Shown here one piece after another: positions 34,000 to 43,804 of a DNA stretch of 64,000 bases (position 1 is the first letter of the stretch; each line of letters starts with the position of its first letter). The notes beneath the pieces were generated by a model that saw only the letters and a program-made list of their open reading frames with translations, made no database searches and had not been told where the DNA came from. The DNA is taken from the NCBI RefSeq assembly GCF_022828365.1, contig NZ_JAJQJU010000003.1, positions 1 to 64,000 on the forward strand, written 5' to 3'. Source of the stretch: Candidatus Nanosynbacter sp. TM7-087. Lineage in GTDB: Bacteria > Patescibacteriota > Saccharimonadia > Saccharimonadales > Saccharimonadaceae. A program made the translations under genes and the position numbers.

Positions 34000-34800
34000 T
34001 CCAGCCACCGCACGAAGTAGTACGTTCATAACGTGCATATTCCCCTTGATTGGGCTAATCTTCGTTGGTGTCTTACCCTTCTTCGGATATGTTCGCACAA
34101 CTGGCGTTTCAGCTGTTTTATACTGCTTACGACGACTACTTTCAATAGCGAGATAGTAATGAAGTTCGTACGTTTGAAATATATCACGGAATACAGCAAT
34201 ATCTGGATCTTTGAGCAATTTTGCGCTATAAGCACGGAATCCATTTGTCGTATCGGTATGTCTTTTTCCAGCCGCAAGACTTATCAACGGCGCGTGAATA
34301 AGATGAAGACCAACCTCCCTCGAGAGCGGCGTATTTACAGCCTTACCGCCTGGTATAAATCGTGAGCCTTGGACGTGATCATATCCTTGGTCAAGCAATC
34401 TAATGAAGTTGGGAATTCTTTCTATGCTATCCTTGCCATTTCCATCAACGACCACAACGCCCTCATAGCCTTCAGAGAGAGCCCAAGCAAACGCCATTCT
34501 CATCTGTGCGCTCAGTTTACCCTTACCTTTTTTCGTCAATAAAGCTCGCACGTCTTGAGACTTTAGAAAATCAACTCCAAGCGATCCATCAGTACTTCCA
34601 CCGTCAGCCACCACGATATCGATTTGGTCAGCTAGCGGTTTCATCTTCTGTAACTGCTTTTGGATGCGCTCTCCTTCATTGATAACAAAAACACACACGC
34701 AATATTTATGCTTCTTCTTGTTTATCTCATCAATTTCAAACTCTGGAAATTCCCATTCTGGATGCAATTGGTTTATTTTCTCAGAAGTTATTTTGCCCAT
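33976..34800 (-). CDS. GT2 family glycosyltransferase
   Basis: The 274-residue cytoplasmic enzyme has a GT-A fold: CVCVFVINEGERI, VVADGGSTDGS and VVVVDGNGKD as the DxD-like metal site. ATG 34800 is chosen over 34839 because CGGAG precedes it, and the upstream gene stops at 34805. It lacks transmembrane segments and resembles dolichyl-phosphate mannosyltransferase-type enzymes. Confidence 0.85.
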   Translation of the reverse strand: MGKITSEKINQLHPEWEFPEFEIDEINKKKHKYCVCVFVINEGERIQKQLQKMKPLADQIDIVVADGGSTDGSLGVDFLKSQDVRALLTKKGKGKLSAQMRMAFAWALSEGYEGVVVVDGNGKDSIERIPNFIRLLDQGYDHVQGSRFIPGGKAVNTPLSREVGLHLIHAPLISLAAGKRHTDTTNGFRAYSAKLLKDPDIAVFRDIFQTYELHYYLAIESSRRKQYKTAETPVVRTYPKKGKTPTKISPIKGNMHVMNVLLRAVAGKYRKPKK

Positions 34801-34804
34801 ATTA

Positions 34805-35794
34805 TTACTCCGAAAGATTTTTTCTTTCCGTATCGGCAATAGATACCGTACTACTTAATTCATCCATCACTATATATGAAGCATCGTCTCGCGCCTCTTT
34901 AAGTATTTTTCCAACATATTCCGCTAATACAACCAAAAACATAAATAGCAAGAAAAACATCACAGAAAGCTGTAAGGACATAGTTGTCCACCCCGCAGCC
35001 ACGTCGCGCTTAAATACTGATACGCAAACAACGTATAATGCGTAAATTAGATTAATAACACTAGCACCGACGCCAACCCACGACATAGCCCTTAGCGGTT
35101 GGGTGGAGTGGCTAGCTGCTATATCTATAGCCTCCAACACTCCCGTGCGCAGTTTACGTGTCTTTACTGGGTCTACTTTCACTTCATAGCGATATTCCGC
35201 ACATTTATATCCAATTTGACGAATTAAATGACGAATATGCCCATCGTGCCTATTCGTGGTAGAAACAGCTTTTACTGCGCGCCTACTGAGTGCGATAAAA
35301 TATGTCGCGGCAGCAGGAATATCAACACCAAGATATCGACGGTTATACCAATAAAACGTTCGCCTACCTAAATCATCTTTCTTTGTATGGTTAGTTGCTA
35401 TTCCATTAACGATGTCGCATTTCTTGTTTTCTTCGACGATAGAAGGTATGGCGTCTATCGGGTCAATTGCTGGGTTAGTCAGTACTACATAATCTCCGAT
35501 TGCCCCCTGAATCCCAGCCATAAGAGCGATATCATAGCTATATTCCCTAGATAGACGGATTAAGCGTATGCACGGCAACACCTTCAATATATCTATTACT
35601 TCTTTTGCAACTTCTGGCTTCAATTCATTATCTATCACGATGATTTCGTAATTTTCATAACTACCACCAAGTAATTTCGATAAATCCGTTAAATATTCGC
35701 CCAAGCCAGTATAGTTACGATCAACTCCAACCACAACAGATACAAAAATATCTTGTTTCTTTACGGTTTTATTAGTTTGCTTTTTCTTGACCAT
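34805..35794 (-). CDS. GT2 family glycosyltransferase with C-terminal membrane helices
   Basis: A 329-residue protein with a GT-A domain (VSVVVGVDRNYTGLGEYL, IIVIDNE) and two transmembrane helices at about 238-260 and 270-295, as in GtrB/ArnC-type polyprenyl-phosphate transferases. The usual DADLQDP is replaced by LTNPAIDPID, so the metal site is altered. It overlaps the upstream FAD gene by 23 bases and precedes another GT2 gene. Confidence 0.8.
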   Translation of the reverse strand: MVKKKQTNKTVKKQDIFVSVVVGVDRNYTGLGEYLTDLSKLLGGSYENYEIIVIDNELKPEVAKEVIDILKVLPCIRLIRLSREYSYDIALMAGIQGAIGDYVVLTNPAIDPIDAIPSIVEENKKCDIVNGIATNHTKKDDLGRRTFYWYNRRYLGVDIPAAATYFIALSRRAVKAVSTTNRHDGHIRHLIRQIGYKCAEYRYEVKVDPVKTRKLRTGVLEAIDIAASHSTQPLRAMSWVGVGASVINLIYALYVVCVSVFKRDVAAGWTTMSLQLSVMFFLLFMFLVVLAEYVGKILKEARDDASYIVMDELSSTVSIADTERKNLSE

Positions 35795-36902
35795 ATATCC
35801 TCCTCAATTCCTCAAAAGCATCATAAATATTATCTAATTTTCCGCCCATAATACAAATATATCCATCGTTGCCAAAGTCATTTCTGAACAATATCGGACG
35901 ACTATCATCGTCTTCGCTCTTCACTAAAACTGTCTTCACTTCAACGATAGATTCACGATATTTCATATTTTTCAAGGCTGGAATAAACCTCACAACATCA
36001 TTATACATCTGCCTATAGTTTGATTTAAAGGGGCGATTTTTCAAATATTCATGAGTTTTGATACGCTCGGCGCTAGTATTTTCATCATCAATCCACGATT
36101 CATGTGGCGTGTAACGAACGTGTGAAAGAGTATATAAATTCTTCGAAGGAAATGGCATAATCGAGAAAAACGGACCATCCATCACCGTTATGCTAAAATC
36201 CTTAAGCTGCTGAGGTAACTCAACAAGACACATCTCGGTAATTTCATGCTTAAGTCCAACTAGCGGTAATCCAGATGCACGATGCAGTGTATTAATATTT
36301 GAGTAAGTACAGTTTAAAACAAAATCCGCTTCATAATTATCACGATCAGTAACAACATTTATTTTACCAGCGCCGCCAGCAGGCAATTCAATTTTACTGA
36401 CAGATTCTCCAGTATGAATACTAATGCCCTTATATTTATTAATGCGCTCTACCAAAAGCTCTCTTAGCTTGCGTGAATTGAACGCGTATTCTTTAACCTT
36501 AAAAACCTCTTCGATTAACGACGGATTAAACATTTTTTCTATATCATGCGGAGCACGCTCAATTTCAGAACCAATCTTCTCGCAAAAATGTTCGAATTGC
36601 TTAGCGTTAACCTTTGAAAGATGCTTAGCAATTCCATAATATTTCTCAAAATTAGATACTACAGCTGGACCGTATTCATCAACAAAAACTGGGAAGTTAA
36701 CAGCTGAGCGAAACCCAGTCAAAACACTGCGAGGATAATGATATCCATTATGGATGCGCGCCTGATTCACATAAGAGGCTCTATCCATCAGCGCAGTTTC
36801 TTTCTCGATAATAATTATATTGTCCACACCAAGTTCTTCGTGCAGATATAGCGCTATCCTTAGCCCATAAAATCCACCGCCAATAATAACTGTACTATTC
36901 AT
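35772..36902 (-). CDS. FAD-dependent oxidoreductase (DAO type)
   Basis: A 376-residue protein with an N-terminal FAD-binding motif (VIIGGGFYGLRIALYL), an HNGYHYPR segment and a C-terminal GYICIMGGKLDNI. It is a D-amino-acid oxidase-like enzyme; the substrate is unknown. It lies between membrane and glycosyltransferase genes with overlaps on both sides (8 and 23 bases), so it probably oxidises a sugar or lipid-linked intermediate for this locus. Confidence 0.75.
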   Translation of the reverse strand: MNSTVIIGGGFYGLRIALYLHEELGVDNIIIIEKETALMDRASYVNQARIHNGYHYPRSVLTGFRSAVNFPVFVDEYGPAVVSNFEKYYGIAKHLSKVNAKQFEHFCEKIGSEIERAPHDIEKMFNPSLIEEVFKVKEYAFNSRKLRELLVERINKYKGISIHTGESVSKIELPAGGAGKINVVTDRDNYEADFVLNCTYSNINTLHRASGLPLVGLKHEITEMCLVELPQQLKDFSITVMDGPFFSIMPFPSKNLYTLSHVRYTPHESWIDDENTSAERIKTHEYLKNRPFKSNYRQMYNDVVRFIPALKNMKYRESIVEVKTVLVKSEDDDSRPILFRNDFGNDGYICIMGGKLDNIYDAFEELRRIYGQEKAN

Positions 36903-38256
36903 ATTTCACCGTCCTTTTTACTACATAATCAGCCCACAGTCCAATCAATACATATACAAACAATAGTAGAGGTATATAGAATATAATGCCGTTTATATGA
37001 GCGTGCGGCAATGCGTGCCCCGGCATAAGAGCAAGCCAACAAAAAGCTCCAATAACAGAGAAATTCATAGACCAAAGGAAAGGTCGGCTGTATTTCTTAC
37101 CAATAATCTTTCTGGAGCTAAGAATAATCAAATACCCAAGGATAGTCCAGAATAGAATAGACTGTATAAACTCGCCAAACATACCATTAATGTGTACGGG
37201 TAAAGTAATTGCTGGAAGTAGCAAATAATTGACGACATTTACAATAATATACTTATATGTTTTTCCGCTATTATTAGCCATATTGTCCAGGTTAACTAAT
37301 TGATTTATGAAGTTGTAAGTTTCAGGTCGTAAGATTTTAAAGTTACCGACGGCGTATGCCCTCATAGAACGTATACCAGAAATTCCCCTATCTGACGCCC
37401 TGGCGTTTATAGCATTTGCGGCTTTATCAGATGATCCGTAATAATCAGTAAGCGACACAAAGTTTACCCAATAAGCACCGAAAAACGCAACAACCGTAGC
37501 AGCAAACACGGGCGCCGCTTGCTTCCAAAGATTAATGATTTTCACGTTTTTATGAACTAATTCAAAGAATATTATAGGAACTAATACGGATATAGCGATT
37601 GTCGATACGTATTCATATCCATTTAGCAGCTTGAGGAACATAGCTACAGATTCAATAATGTAAAATAGCCAAAGTTTTTTTGATTTCTTAAAATATTGAT
37701 AGCCAACGAAAGATATCACAAACGGAGCTATTAGCATCGGTTCTATCCAATATATATTGCGAGCATACCCAGCAATCCAAGGACTAAACGCCAGCATTAC
37801 AACAAAGACAGAAGCGGTAATTCCGCCAAACAGCGCTCTTATTTTTTGAACAACTAAGGCTAATAAAAATGCAGTAAGCACAGCCAGGAATATAGATACT
37901 CTTTTGATGTAAGCTGGGATTTTGGAGGCATCATTAGGAGATAACCCAGCTATAACCCTCGCTTGTAAACCGTATTGAGATACATAAGGTTTTACCTGAG
38001 ATGGATTACAATCTTGGCTCATCATTATTTTATTGTAATCTTTACTGTCGGCTGCTATTAACGGACCTTTATAATCATATTTATTTTTGCAATAAGCAGT
38101 TTTCTCTACTATGGCAGACGAATCTTTCTGAAAACCGTCAAACCAGCCGTTCCATAGTCCTGTTCCAAAAAAATTACCAATAAATGATATTGATAATATA
38201 AACCAGACTACAAAAAAGAAAACTACCCCAGGTTTATTCTTACTCCACTCTTTCAT
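36895..38256 (-). CDS. Multi-pass membrane protein of the glycan locus
   Basis: The 453-residue protein has about ten hydrophobic helices with a loop rich in charged residues after the first. It may be a GT-C transferase or flippase-like protein; I do not recognise it. ATG 38256 (MKEWSKNKPG) is chosen because a TATGAT ends seven bases before it, whereas the frame is open to 38382, inside the divergent gene. It overlaps the next gene by eight bases. Confidence 0.6.
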   Translation of the reverse strand: MKEWSKNKPGVVFFFVVWFILSISFIGNFFGTGLWNGWFDGFQKDSSAIVEKTAYCKNKYDYKGPLIAADSKDYNKIMMSQDCNPSQVKPYVSQYGLQARVIAGLSPNDASKIPAYIKRVSIFLAVLTAFLLALVVQKIRALFGGITASVFVVMLAFSPWIAGYARNIYWIEPMLIAPFVISFVGYQYFKKSKKLWLFYIIESVAMFLKLLNGYEYVSTIAISVLVPIIFFELVHKNVKIINLWKQAAPVFAATVVAFFGAYWVNFVSLTDYYGSSDKAANAINARASDRGISGIRSMRAYAVGNFKILRPETYNFINQLVNLDNMANNSGKTYKYIIVNVVNYLLLPAITLPVHINGMFGEFIQSILFWTILGYLIILSSRKIIGKKYSRPFLWSMNFSVIGAFCWLALMPGHALPHAHINGIIFYIPLLLFVYVLIGLWADYVVKRTVKYE

Positions 38257-38316
38257 TACAAGTATCATAATAGCACAAAATAGACTAAAGAAGCTACCTA
38301 GTCTATAATCTGAATT

Positions 38317-40470
38317 ATGAATAAGAAAGATTGTGTATTGTCTATTATTATAACTGCCCACCGCGAGGGTCTTGTTGCGCATAAGACTATGAAATCAGTC
38401 GAGCGTGCTGTAAAAAAAATTGAGGAAGCGTCCATACCTTATGAAGTGATAGTTTCTATAGACAGAGGTGATGATCAAACTATTGATTATTTCAATAACT
38501 ATACCGGTCTGCCTATACACATATACCAATGGGATCATGGAGATCTTTCAAGTTCTAGAAATAGCGCCATAAAAAAAGCGCATGGTCAATTTGTTTCTTT
38601 TATCGACGCTGATGACTTAATGAGTGAAAATTGGCTGCACGACAGTGTTCAATTGCTATTAAAAAAACCTTACGGCAAATATGTTGCCCACAGTGCTTAT
38701 ACCATAGAATTCGAGGGCGCGGACTCTATTGTCCAAAAAACTGGTTGCACTACTAAAGACCAAGATATCTTATTAAGCGTTCTATCTGGACGCTGGAATT
38801 CCGTTATTATTGCGCCGATTACACTTCTTAAAAAATTCCCGTATGCACCAAATAGCCCAGGATATGGGTATGAAGACTGGTACTTAAGTTGTTGCTTGAT
38901 TGAAAATGGCGTAAAAAACATTCTCATTCCACAAACAGCCATATTTGTACGTCGTAAGTCATCAGGATCAGAGTGGGCGCGCCAAAAAGCTAGTCGATCA
39001 TTACTGCACGCACATCCAATATTTAAGCCGTCCAATTTTCGCTCTATAGATATCAACAAAATTCGCGTTCCTCAATCAGAGCAACACCGTCAAACAAAAA
39101 ATACAATCAAAGAATTAATCATACGATCGCGCATACCGTTAGGATTGATCCGCCGACCCCTGGCTATAATACGCCGTGGACGCAATGCATTACTGAAACG
39201 ACCAGCACATTCACAAACTGCAGAATCTATACCAAAATGGCTGAGAACAGAATGGAAAGCTCTTCACTCAATAGAAAAAGAAATTTTTCCACCATCACCA
39301 CTACCAAGTACATACCACACAATCACCGACGACCATTATCGAGTTGGTCTTGTGTATTGGGAAATATGTAAGGAATTACGAAGCGATAGCTACGATTACG
39401 CTCTATTTGTGCCCTGGCTTAAGAGAGGCGGCGCAGATTTATTTGCTGTCAATTACGCAAACACCGCGGCTTCAATAGGAAAGAAAGTACTCATTATCTC
39501 CACTAATGAAGTTCCTGCTGAATATTCAGAATGGAGGTCACAGCTAGATAAGAGAATAGATTTCTTACAATTTGGGACAATAACTCGGTTCTTTAGTATT
39601 GACCAAAAATACAGACTACTTGAACAATTGATCGAAAACACCAATATTAAAACTTTACACATTCTTAACTCTGAGCTGGCTTATGATTTTGTGCGTGATC
39701 ACGAAACATACATAAAAGCTACCAACAAGCGAGTGATAGCTACTGCATATAGTCAGAGTACTGATGAGACAGGACGAATTTTTGGATTTTCGCACAGTCA
39801 TATACCACAGGTATATCAACTTCTTGATTTAATTACGACAGACAACGAAGCAGTAAAATCTATGTGGGTCAATGAATATGCCTACGATCCTCAAAAAATA
39901 GTCGTACATCATCAACCACTGACAAAAAATCATTATCCTGTAGTAGATAAATTGCCGAATAGCCGTAGAATATTATGGGCTTCTCGACTGGCGCCAGAAA
40001 AATTGCCTAAATTAGTATCGGAAATTGCAGATCTTCTTCCTGAAGACGTTCATATAGATATGTACGGAGATCCTTCACCAGAGTTCCCTGCAAATAGTCT
40101 ACCGCCGCATCCACGTGTTCATTATATCGGTGGATTTAACGGAGTAGCATCTTTGCCAGCCGAAAAATATGACGCTTTTCTATATACCTCACTTTTTGAC
40201 GGTATGCCAAATACACCAGTCGAGATAGCTTTGCGCGGACTGCCAATAGTTGCAGCTAGAGTGGGCGGACTTCCTGACTTTATAGGTGAAAACGGTTCCA
40301 TAGTTGACGATATCACTAATCCAAAAGCATATGCGAAATGTATTAAGCAGACTCTGGATGATATAGAATCATCGTTCCATAAAGCCAAAAACTTGCGGGA
40401 GAAAGCATCCCGCGAGTTCTCGGAAGATTCGTTTATAGGCGAAGTTAAGGGTATATTCTCGAATAATTAA
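38317..40470 (+). CDS. Bifunctional GT2-GT4 glycosyltransferase
   Basis: The 717-residue protein joins a GT2 domain (about 1-240; CVLSIIITAHREGLVAHKTM, SFIDADDLMS) to a GT4 domain (about 360-717; LFVPWLKRGGADLFAVNYAN, LWASRLAPEKLPKLV, FDGMPNTPVEIALRGLPIVA). Two sequential sugar additions by one protein are plausible. TATAAT (38304-38309) ends seven bases before the ATG. Its stop overlaps the end of the convergent surface protein gene (40467-40470). Confidence 0.9.
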   Translation: MNKKDCVLSIIITAHREGLVAHKTMKSVERAVKKIEEASIPYEVIVSIDRGDDQTIDYFNNYTGLPIHIYQWDHGDLSSSRNSAIKKAHGQFVSFIDADDLMSENWLHDSVQLLLKKPYGKYVAHSAYTIEFEGADSIVQKTGCTTKDQDILLSVLSGRWNSVIIAPITLLKKFPYAPNSPGYGYEDWYLSCCLIENGVKNILIPQTAIFVRRKSSGSEWARQKASRSLLHAHPIFKPSNFRSIDINKIRVPQSEQHRQTKNTIKELIIRSRIPLGLIRRPLAIIRRGRNALLKRPAHSQTAESIPKWLRTEWKALHSIEKEIFPPSPLPSTYHTITDDHYRVGLVYWEICKELRSDSYDYALFVPWLKRGGADLFAVNYANTAASIGKKVLIISTNEVPAEYSEWRSQLDKRIDFLQFGTITRFFSIDQKYRLLEQLIENTNIKTLHILNSELAYDFVRDHETYIKATNKRVIATAYSQSTDETGRIFGFSHSHIPQVYQLLDLITTDNEAVKSMWVNEYAYDPQKIVVHHQPLTKNHYPVVDKLPNSRRILWASRLAPEKLPKLVSEIADLLPEDVHIDMYGDPSPEFPANSLPPHPRVHYIGGFNGVASLPAEKYDAFLYTSLFDGMPNTPVEIALRGLPIVAARVGGLPDFIGENGSIVDDITNPKAYAKCIKQTLDDIESSFHKAKNLREKASREFSEDSFIGEVKGIFSNN

Positions 40471-43130
40471 GCAGAAACCCTCATCTCAGCCTTCACCACC
40501 TCTTGTCCAGTTTCGAGGGGTGGTGTTTTGTAGTCTTGCCACCTTCTACCGTCAAATGTAGAGAAATATGCGTTATATGTGCCTACTGGGAATGGACGAG
40601 TTGCTTTGAATTCTAACTCTTGATTTGACTGAATTGTTGATGGAGAAAGACATCCTAGGTCGTAGTTTTGTCCGCTTTGGTTACGTAGGATTAGACAAGT
40701 GTATTCACTGGTTGTTATTGGTTGATTAGAGGAGTTTTTTAGTTTGAATGTAGTTGTTACTGAATCGCCAGATCGAGGGTTAGCACTAGAGAATGTTATG
40801 CCTTGAGTGAGTGTTAAACTAGGGAGAACTGTGAAGGTGGTGCGAGAAGATTCCTTCCCTGTAAGTCCTGGAGGATAAGCTCCTTCGCGCCATACTCCAT
40901 TGTCATAAAGCGAAAAGAACGCTTCATATTCACCAGGTTCATTAAACGTACGACTCAGAGAGAAGCTTGATTGGCTCTTAGGTGGAATTCCACTCGTAGG
41001 CAAACATCCTAAATCATAGTTGCCACCCTGCCGCCTGCGAATGATATAGCATAGTTGTTGATTATGATTAGATACACTAGAGCTAAGATTCTCTAATTTG
41101 AAAGTACCTGTCAGTTGCTCGCCGACATGTGCAGTAGTGCTACTAATTGATAATCCTTCAGAAAGAACGACGTCAGGAAGAACCCTCATCTCAGCCTTCA
41201 CCACCTCTTGTCCAGTTTCGAGGGGTGGTGTTTTGTAGTCTTGCCACCTTCTACCGTCAAATGTAGAGAAATATGCGTTATATGTGCCTACTGGGAATGG
41301 ACGAGTTGCTTTGAATTCTAACTCTTGATTTGACTGAATTGTTGATGGAGAAAGACATCCTAGGTCGTAGTTTTGTCCGCTTTGGTTACGTAGGATTAGA
41401 CAAGTGTATTCACTGGTTGTTATTGGTTGATTAGAGGAGTTTTTTAGTTTGAATGTAGTTGTTACTGAATCGCCAGATCGAGGGTTAGCACTAGAGAATG
41501 TTATGCCTTGAGTGAGTGTTAAACTAGGGAGAACTGTGAAGGTGGTGCGATTGCCAGCACTGGCGTCCGTAGCTACAGGATACTGGGTTTCTGTCCACGT
41601 CCTACCACCGTCAAGAGTCCCGCTAATTCTTGCTCGATACAGTCCTTCTTCACGCGGCAAAAATTCTTTGTTGTAATTGTATACAGCGCCTGGGGATAAT
41701 TGATTAACCGTGTCAAAGACGACGTCAGCATTCTTTCCGCTTGGACTTGTTATAGCTAGACCAAAGTAACCAAGATCAACAGGTTTGGCACTATTATTTT
41801 TTACCTGAAAACCTACGTTAACTGGTTGATTTTTATGAATGCGTGAAATCTGCGCTGTGACGGCAGACACTACCGTTGGAGGCGATTGAACAAATGTTGT
41901 TACTTCACGAACATTTCCCGCTGAAGATTCTGGATAATTGTCGCTCCACCCACTACCATCACGATAATTACTGATCCAAAACTTATAATCACCTTCCTTA
42001 TTCAATCTAGTTGACGCTCGATAAGTATATGATTGCCACGGCTCAAGAACAACGCGCTGACTGCCAAAATCGTAATTATTCGAATTGCTATCCCGACCTA
42101 CAATTACCATCACACCTAAGTCGCGACGCTGATTAGTAGAATTGCGAATAGTGAAAGATGCCGTTATTTCCATATTCGTAAACAATTTTGATCCGGTTTT
42201 TTCCGTCTTTATGGATAATGGTGAATCAATTTTGACAGAATTTAGCGGAGAACCGAACCACTCATTGAAAAACCTCCAGAAGTTTCGATTGCCATAAGCT
42301 CCACAATGTGCAGTTCCCACACCAGCGTCCAAAGCCCCTTGATTCGGCTGATATGGCGTATAGTTATACAGACTCGCGGTCGCTTGGTTCTCAATATATA
42401 CCCAACTTCCGCCACAAGCTGCATCTGGATTGTATTGGATGTAGTTGGTTCGTCCTGCCTTGTAACGATATTCATTTGGTCTATTCGCATAAAGTCGTAG
42501 TTGGCGCGCAGCCATACGTAACTGGTTGTATAGTCCAGCATATTCGCTTGAACAATTTGCAGTATTTCCTGGGCCATTATCTGGGCAAGCAAATCCCATG
42601 GCATATTTATATTGGCTCTTCAAAGGCCACGAGTCAGTAAACAAAGACCCCTGTTCCTTCTTCAATATCACTAACATGACCTGTGGGTTAATGCCAAATT
42701 CTTTTGACACATTCCAAATAATTTGTGCAGTAGATAATCCACCACTAAACCAGCCGCCGCCTTTTTCAAATGAGGTTTCTTTAGTGTTTGGATTCTCGTG
42801 ATAATTACGCAGACAAGCATACGGCGGACCATGCCAGCCGCGATTAACAGCATATTGCGCTCGCGTACCGCCACCATATTCAGATCGTCCAGTTCCCCAT
42901 GTATCACAGGCAGGAGTGTGGTCGTTTATAAAATTCTGAATATCTTGAACGCTAGCAAACGTATTTGTATCATAAAAAACATTATCATCGATAATCCTAC
43001 CGGCATTCCAAGGAGATAGCGCTCCGGTCCTCGGCCAAAAAATAAACCCCAAGACAATAACACTCACCACAGCTAACGTGCAGCTGACATATTTTAATCT
43101 CGTCCATTTCGTACGTCTTATTTCAATCAC
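40467..43130 (-). CDS. Large exported surface protein with Ig-like repeat domains
   Basis: The 887-residue protein has an N-terminal signal/anchor (VSCTLAVVSVIVLGFIFW). A conserved N-terminal domain (about 45-300) with GLSTAQIIWNVSKEFGINPQ and VILKKEQGSLF resembles hemagglutinin-like secreted CPR proteins. At least four beta-sandwich Ig-like domains follow. Two of the repeats are identical over 123 residues (370 bp). The C-terminus stops right after the last repeat with no anchor. It is coupled to the upstream gene by an ATGA overlap and probably acts in adhesion. Confidence 0.8.
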   Translation of the reverse strand: MIEIRRTKWTRLKYVSCTLAVVSVIVLGFIFWPRTGALSPWNAGRIIDDNVFYDTNTFASVQDIQNFINDHTPACDTWGTGRSEYGGGTRAQYAVNRGWHGPPYACLRNYHENPNTKETSFEKGGGWFSGGLSTAQIIWNVSKEFGINPQVMLVILKKEQGSLFTDSWPLKSQYKYAMGFACPDNGPGNTANCSSEYAGLYNQLRMAARQLRLYANRPNEYRYKAGRTNYIQYNPDAACGGSWVYIENQATASLYNYTPYQPNQGALDAGVGTAHCGAYGNRNFWRFFNEWFGSPLNSVKIDSPLSIKTEKTGSKLFTNMEITASFTIRNSTNQRRDLGVMVIVGRDSNSNNYDFGSQRVVLEPWQSYTYRASTRLNKEGDYKFWISNYRDGSGWSDNYPESSAGNVREVTTFVQSPPTVVSAVTAQISRIHKNQPVNVGFQVKNNSAKPVDLGYFGLAITSPSGKNADVVFDTVNQLSPGAVYNYNKEFLPREEGLYRARISGTLDGGRTWTETQYPVATDASAGNRTTFTVLPSLTLTQGITFSSANPRSGDSVTTTFKLKNSSNQPITTSEYTCLILRNQSGQNYDLGCLSPSTIQSNQELEFKATRPFPVGTYNAYFSTFDGRRWQDYKTPPLETGQEVVKAEMRVLPDVVLSEGLSISSTTAHVGEQLTGTFKLENLSSSVSNHNQQLCYIIRRRQGGNYDLGCLPTSGIPPKSQSSFSLSRTFNEPGEYEAFFSLYDNGVWREGAYPPGLTGKESSRTTFTVLPSLTLTQGITFSSANPRSGDSVTTTFKLKNSSNQPITTSEYTCLILRNQSGQNYDLGCLSPSTIQSNQELEFKATRPFPVGTYNAYFSTFDGRRWQDYKTPPLETGQEVVKAEMRVSA
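40476..40845 (-). repeat. Copy 1 of a 370-bp direct repeat
   Basis: By eye, it is identical base for base to 41181-41550 (offset 705 bp). It encodes the last Ig-like domain (about 123 residues). Confidence 0.92.
41181..41550 (-). repeat. Copy 2 of a 370-bp direct repeat
   Basis: Identical to 40476-40845; the two are separated by a diverged Ig-like domain, so the repeating unit is 705 bp (two domains). Confidence 0.92.
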
Positions 43131-43711
43131 CGCAAGCTCTCCTTACGGAATGACGGATTGTTCGAAGACTCTCCTGTATACAATTTTGATGAATAACTCA
43201 CCTTTACCGATATATCTACCCCTGATGGCAATTCCGACAATGACACCTCAATCATATGGCAACTCGTCGAACTTGGACCAGCAAATGAACTAGATTTACG
43301 AGAAACACTTCCACCAGACCAATACAGTGTAAATTCACAACTACCACCGTTCTCAACAATAGAGTTAACTCCTCCATCAATCTGTAAATATTGCTTATCC
43401 ACACTCAATCCATATCCGCTCACAATTGGAACTACTGATTTTTTTGACCCTGACGACTGCTGATCTCCAGTATTAATTGGTTTATCAGGACTATATCCAT
43501 CGCGTTTTTCTGGCTTTGCGCTGTTGTCATCAACTTTCTTAGAGTCTTCTTTTTTATCTGTAGACTCTTTTACTACGGGATTATTAGCGTCAGTATTATT
43601 TTGTTGCGGCTTATAAATATACGCAACTGTAGCACACGCCACTAAAGCCAAAGCCAGCGTAGAGGCAAGTATAATTCTAGTTTTTTTCTTCATTTTTTGT
43701 TTGATTTTCAC
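43127..43711 (-). CDS. Small membrane-anchored hypothetical protein
   Basis: A 194-residue protein with an N-terminal signal/anchor (RIILASTLALALVACATVAY), a charged, Lys/Asp-rich linker (about 40-90) and a C-terminal beta-rich domain with two cysteines (GGSCEFTLYW, STSCHMIEV) that may form a disulphide. GTG 43711 follows GAGAG; ATG 43693 is the alternative. It ends in an ATGA overlap with the surface protein gene and is likely its partner. No family recognised. Confidence 0.6.
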   Translation of the reverse strand: MKIKQKMKKKTRIILASTLALALVACATVAYIYKPQQNNTDANNPVVKESTDKKEDSKKVDDNSAKPEKRDGYSPDKPINTGDQQSSGSKKSVVPIVSGYGLSVDKQYLQIDGGVNSIVENGGSCEFTLYWSGGSVSRKSSSFAGPSSTSCHMIEVSLSELPSGVDISVKVSYSSKLYTGESSNNPSFRKESLR

Positions 43712-43804
43712 GATCTAATCTCTCGTTTTATTTTATTGCTTATAATAATAACATTTCGGCAATAAGATTTCAACGCCGCTATAAAAAATGTTATAATATC
43801 ACAT

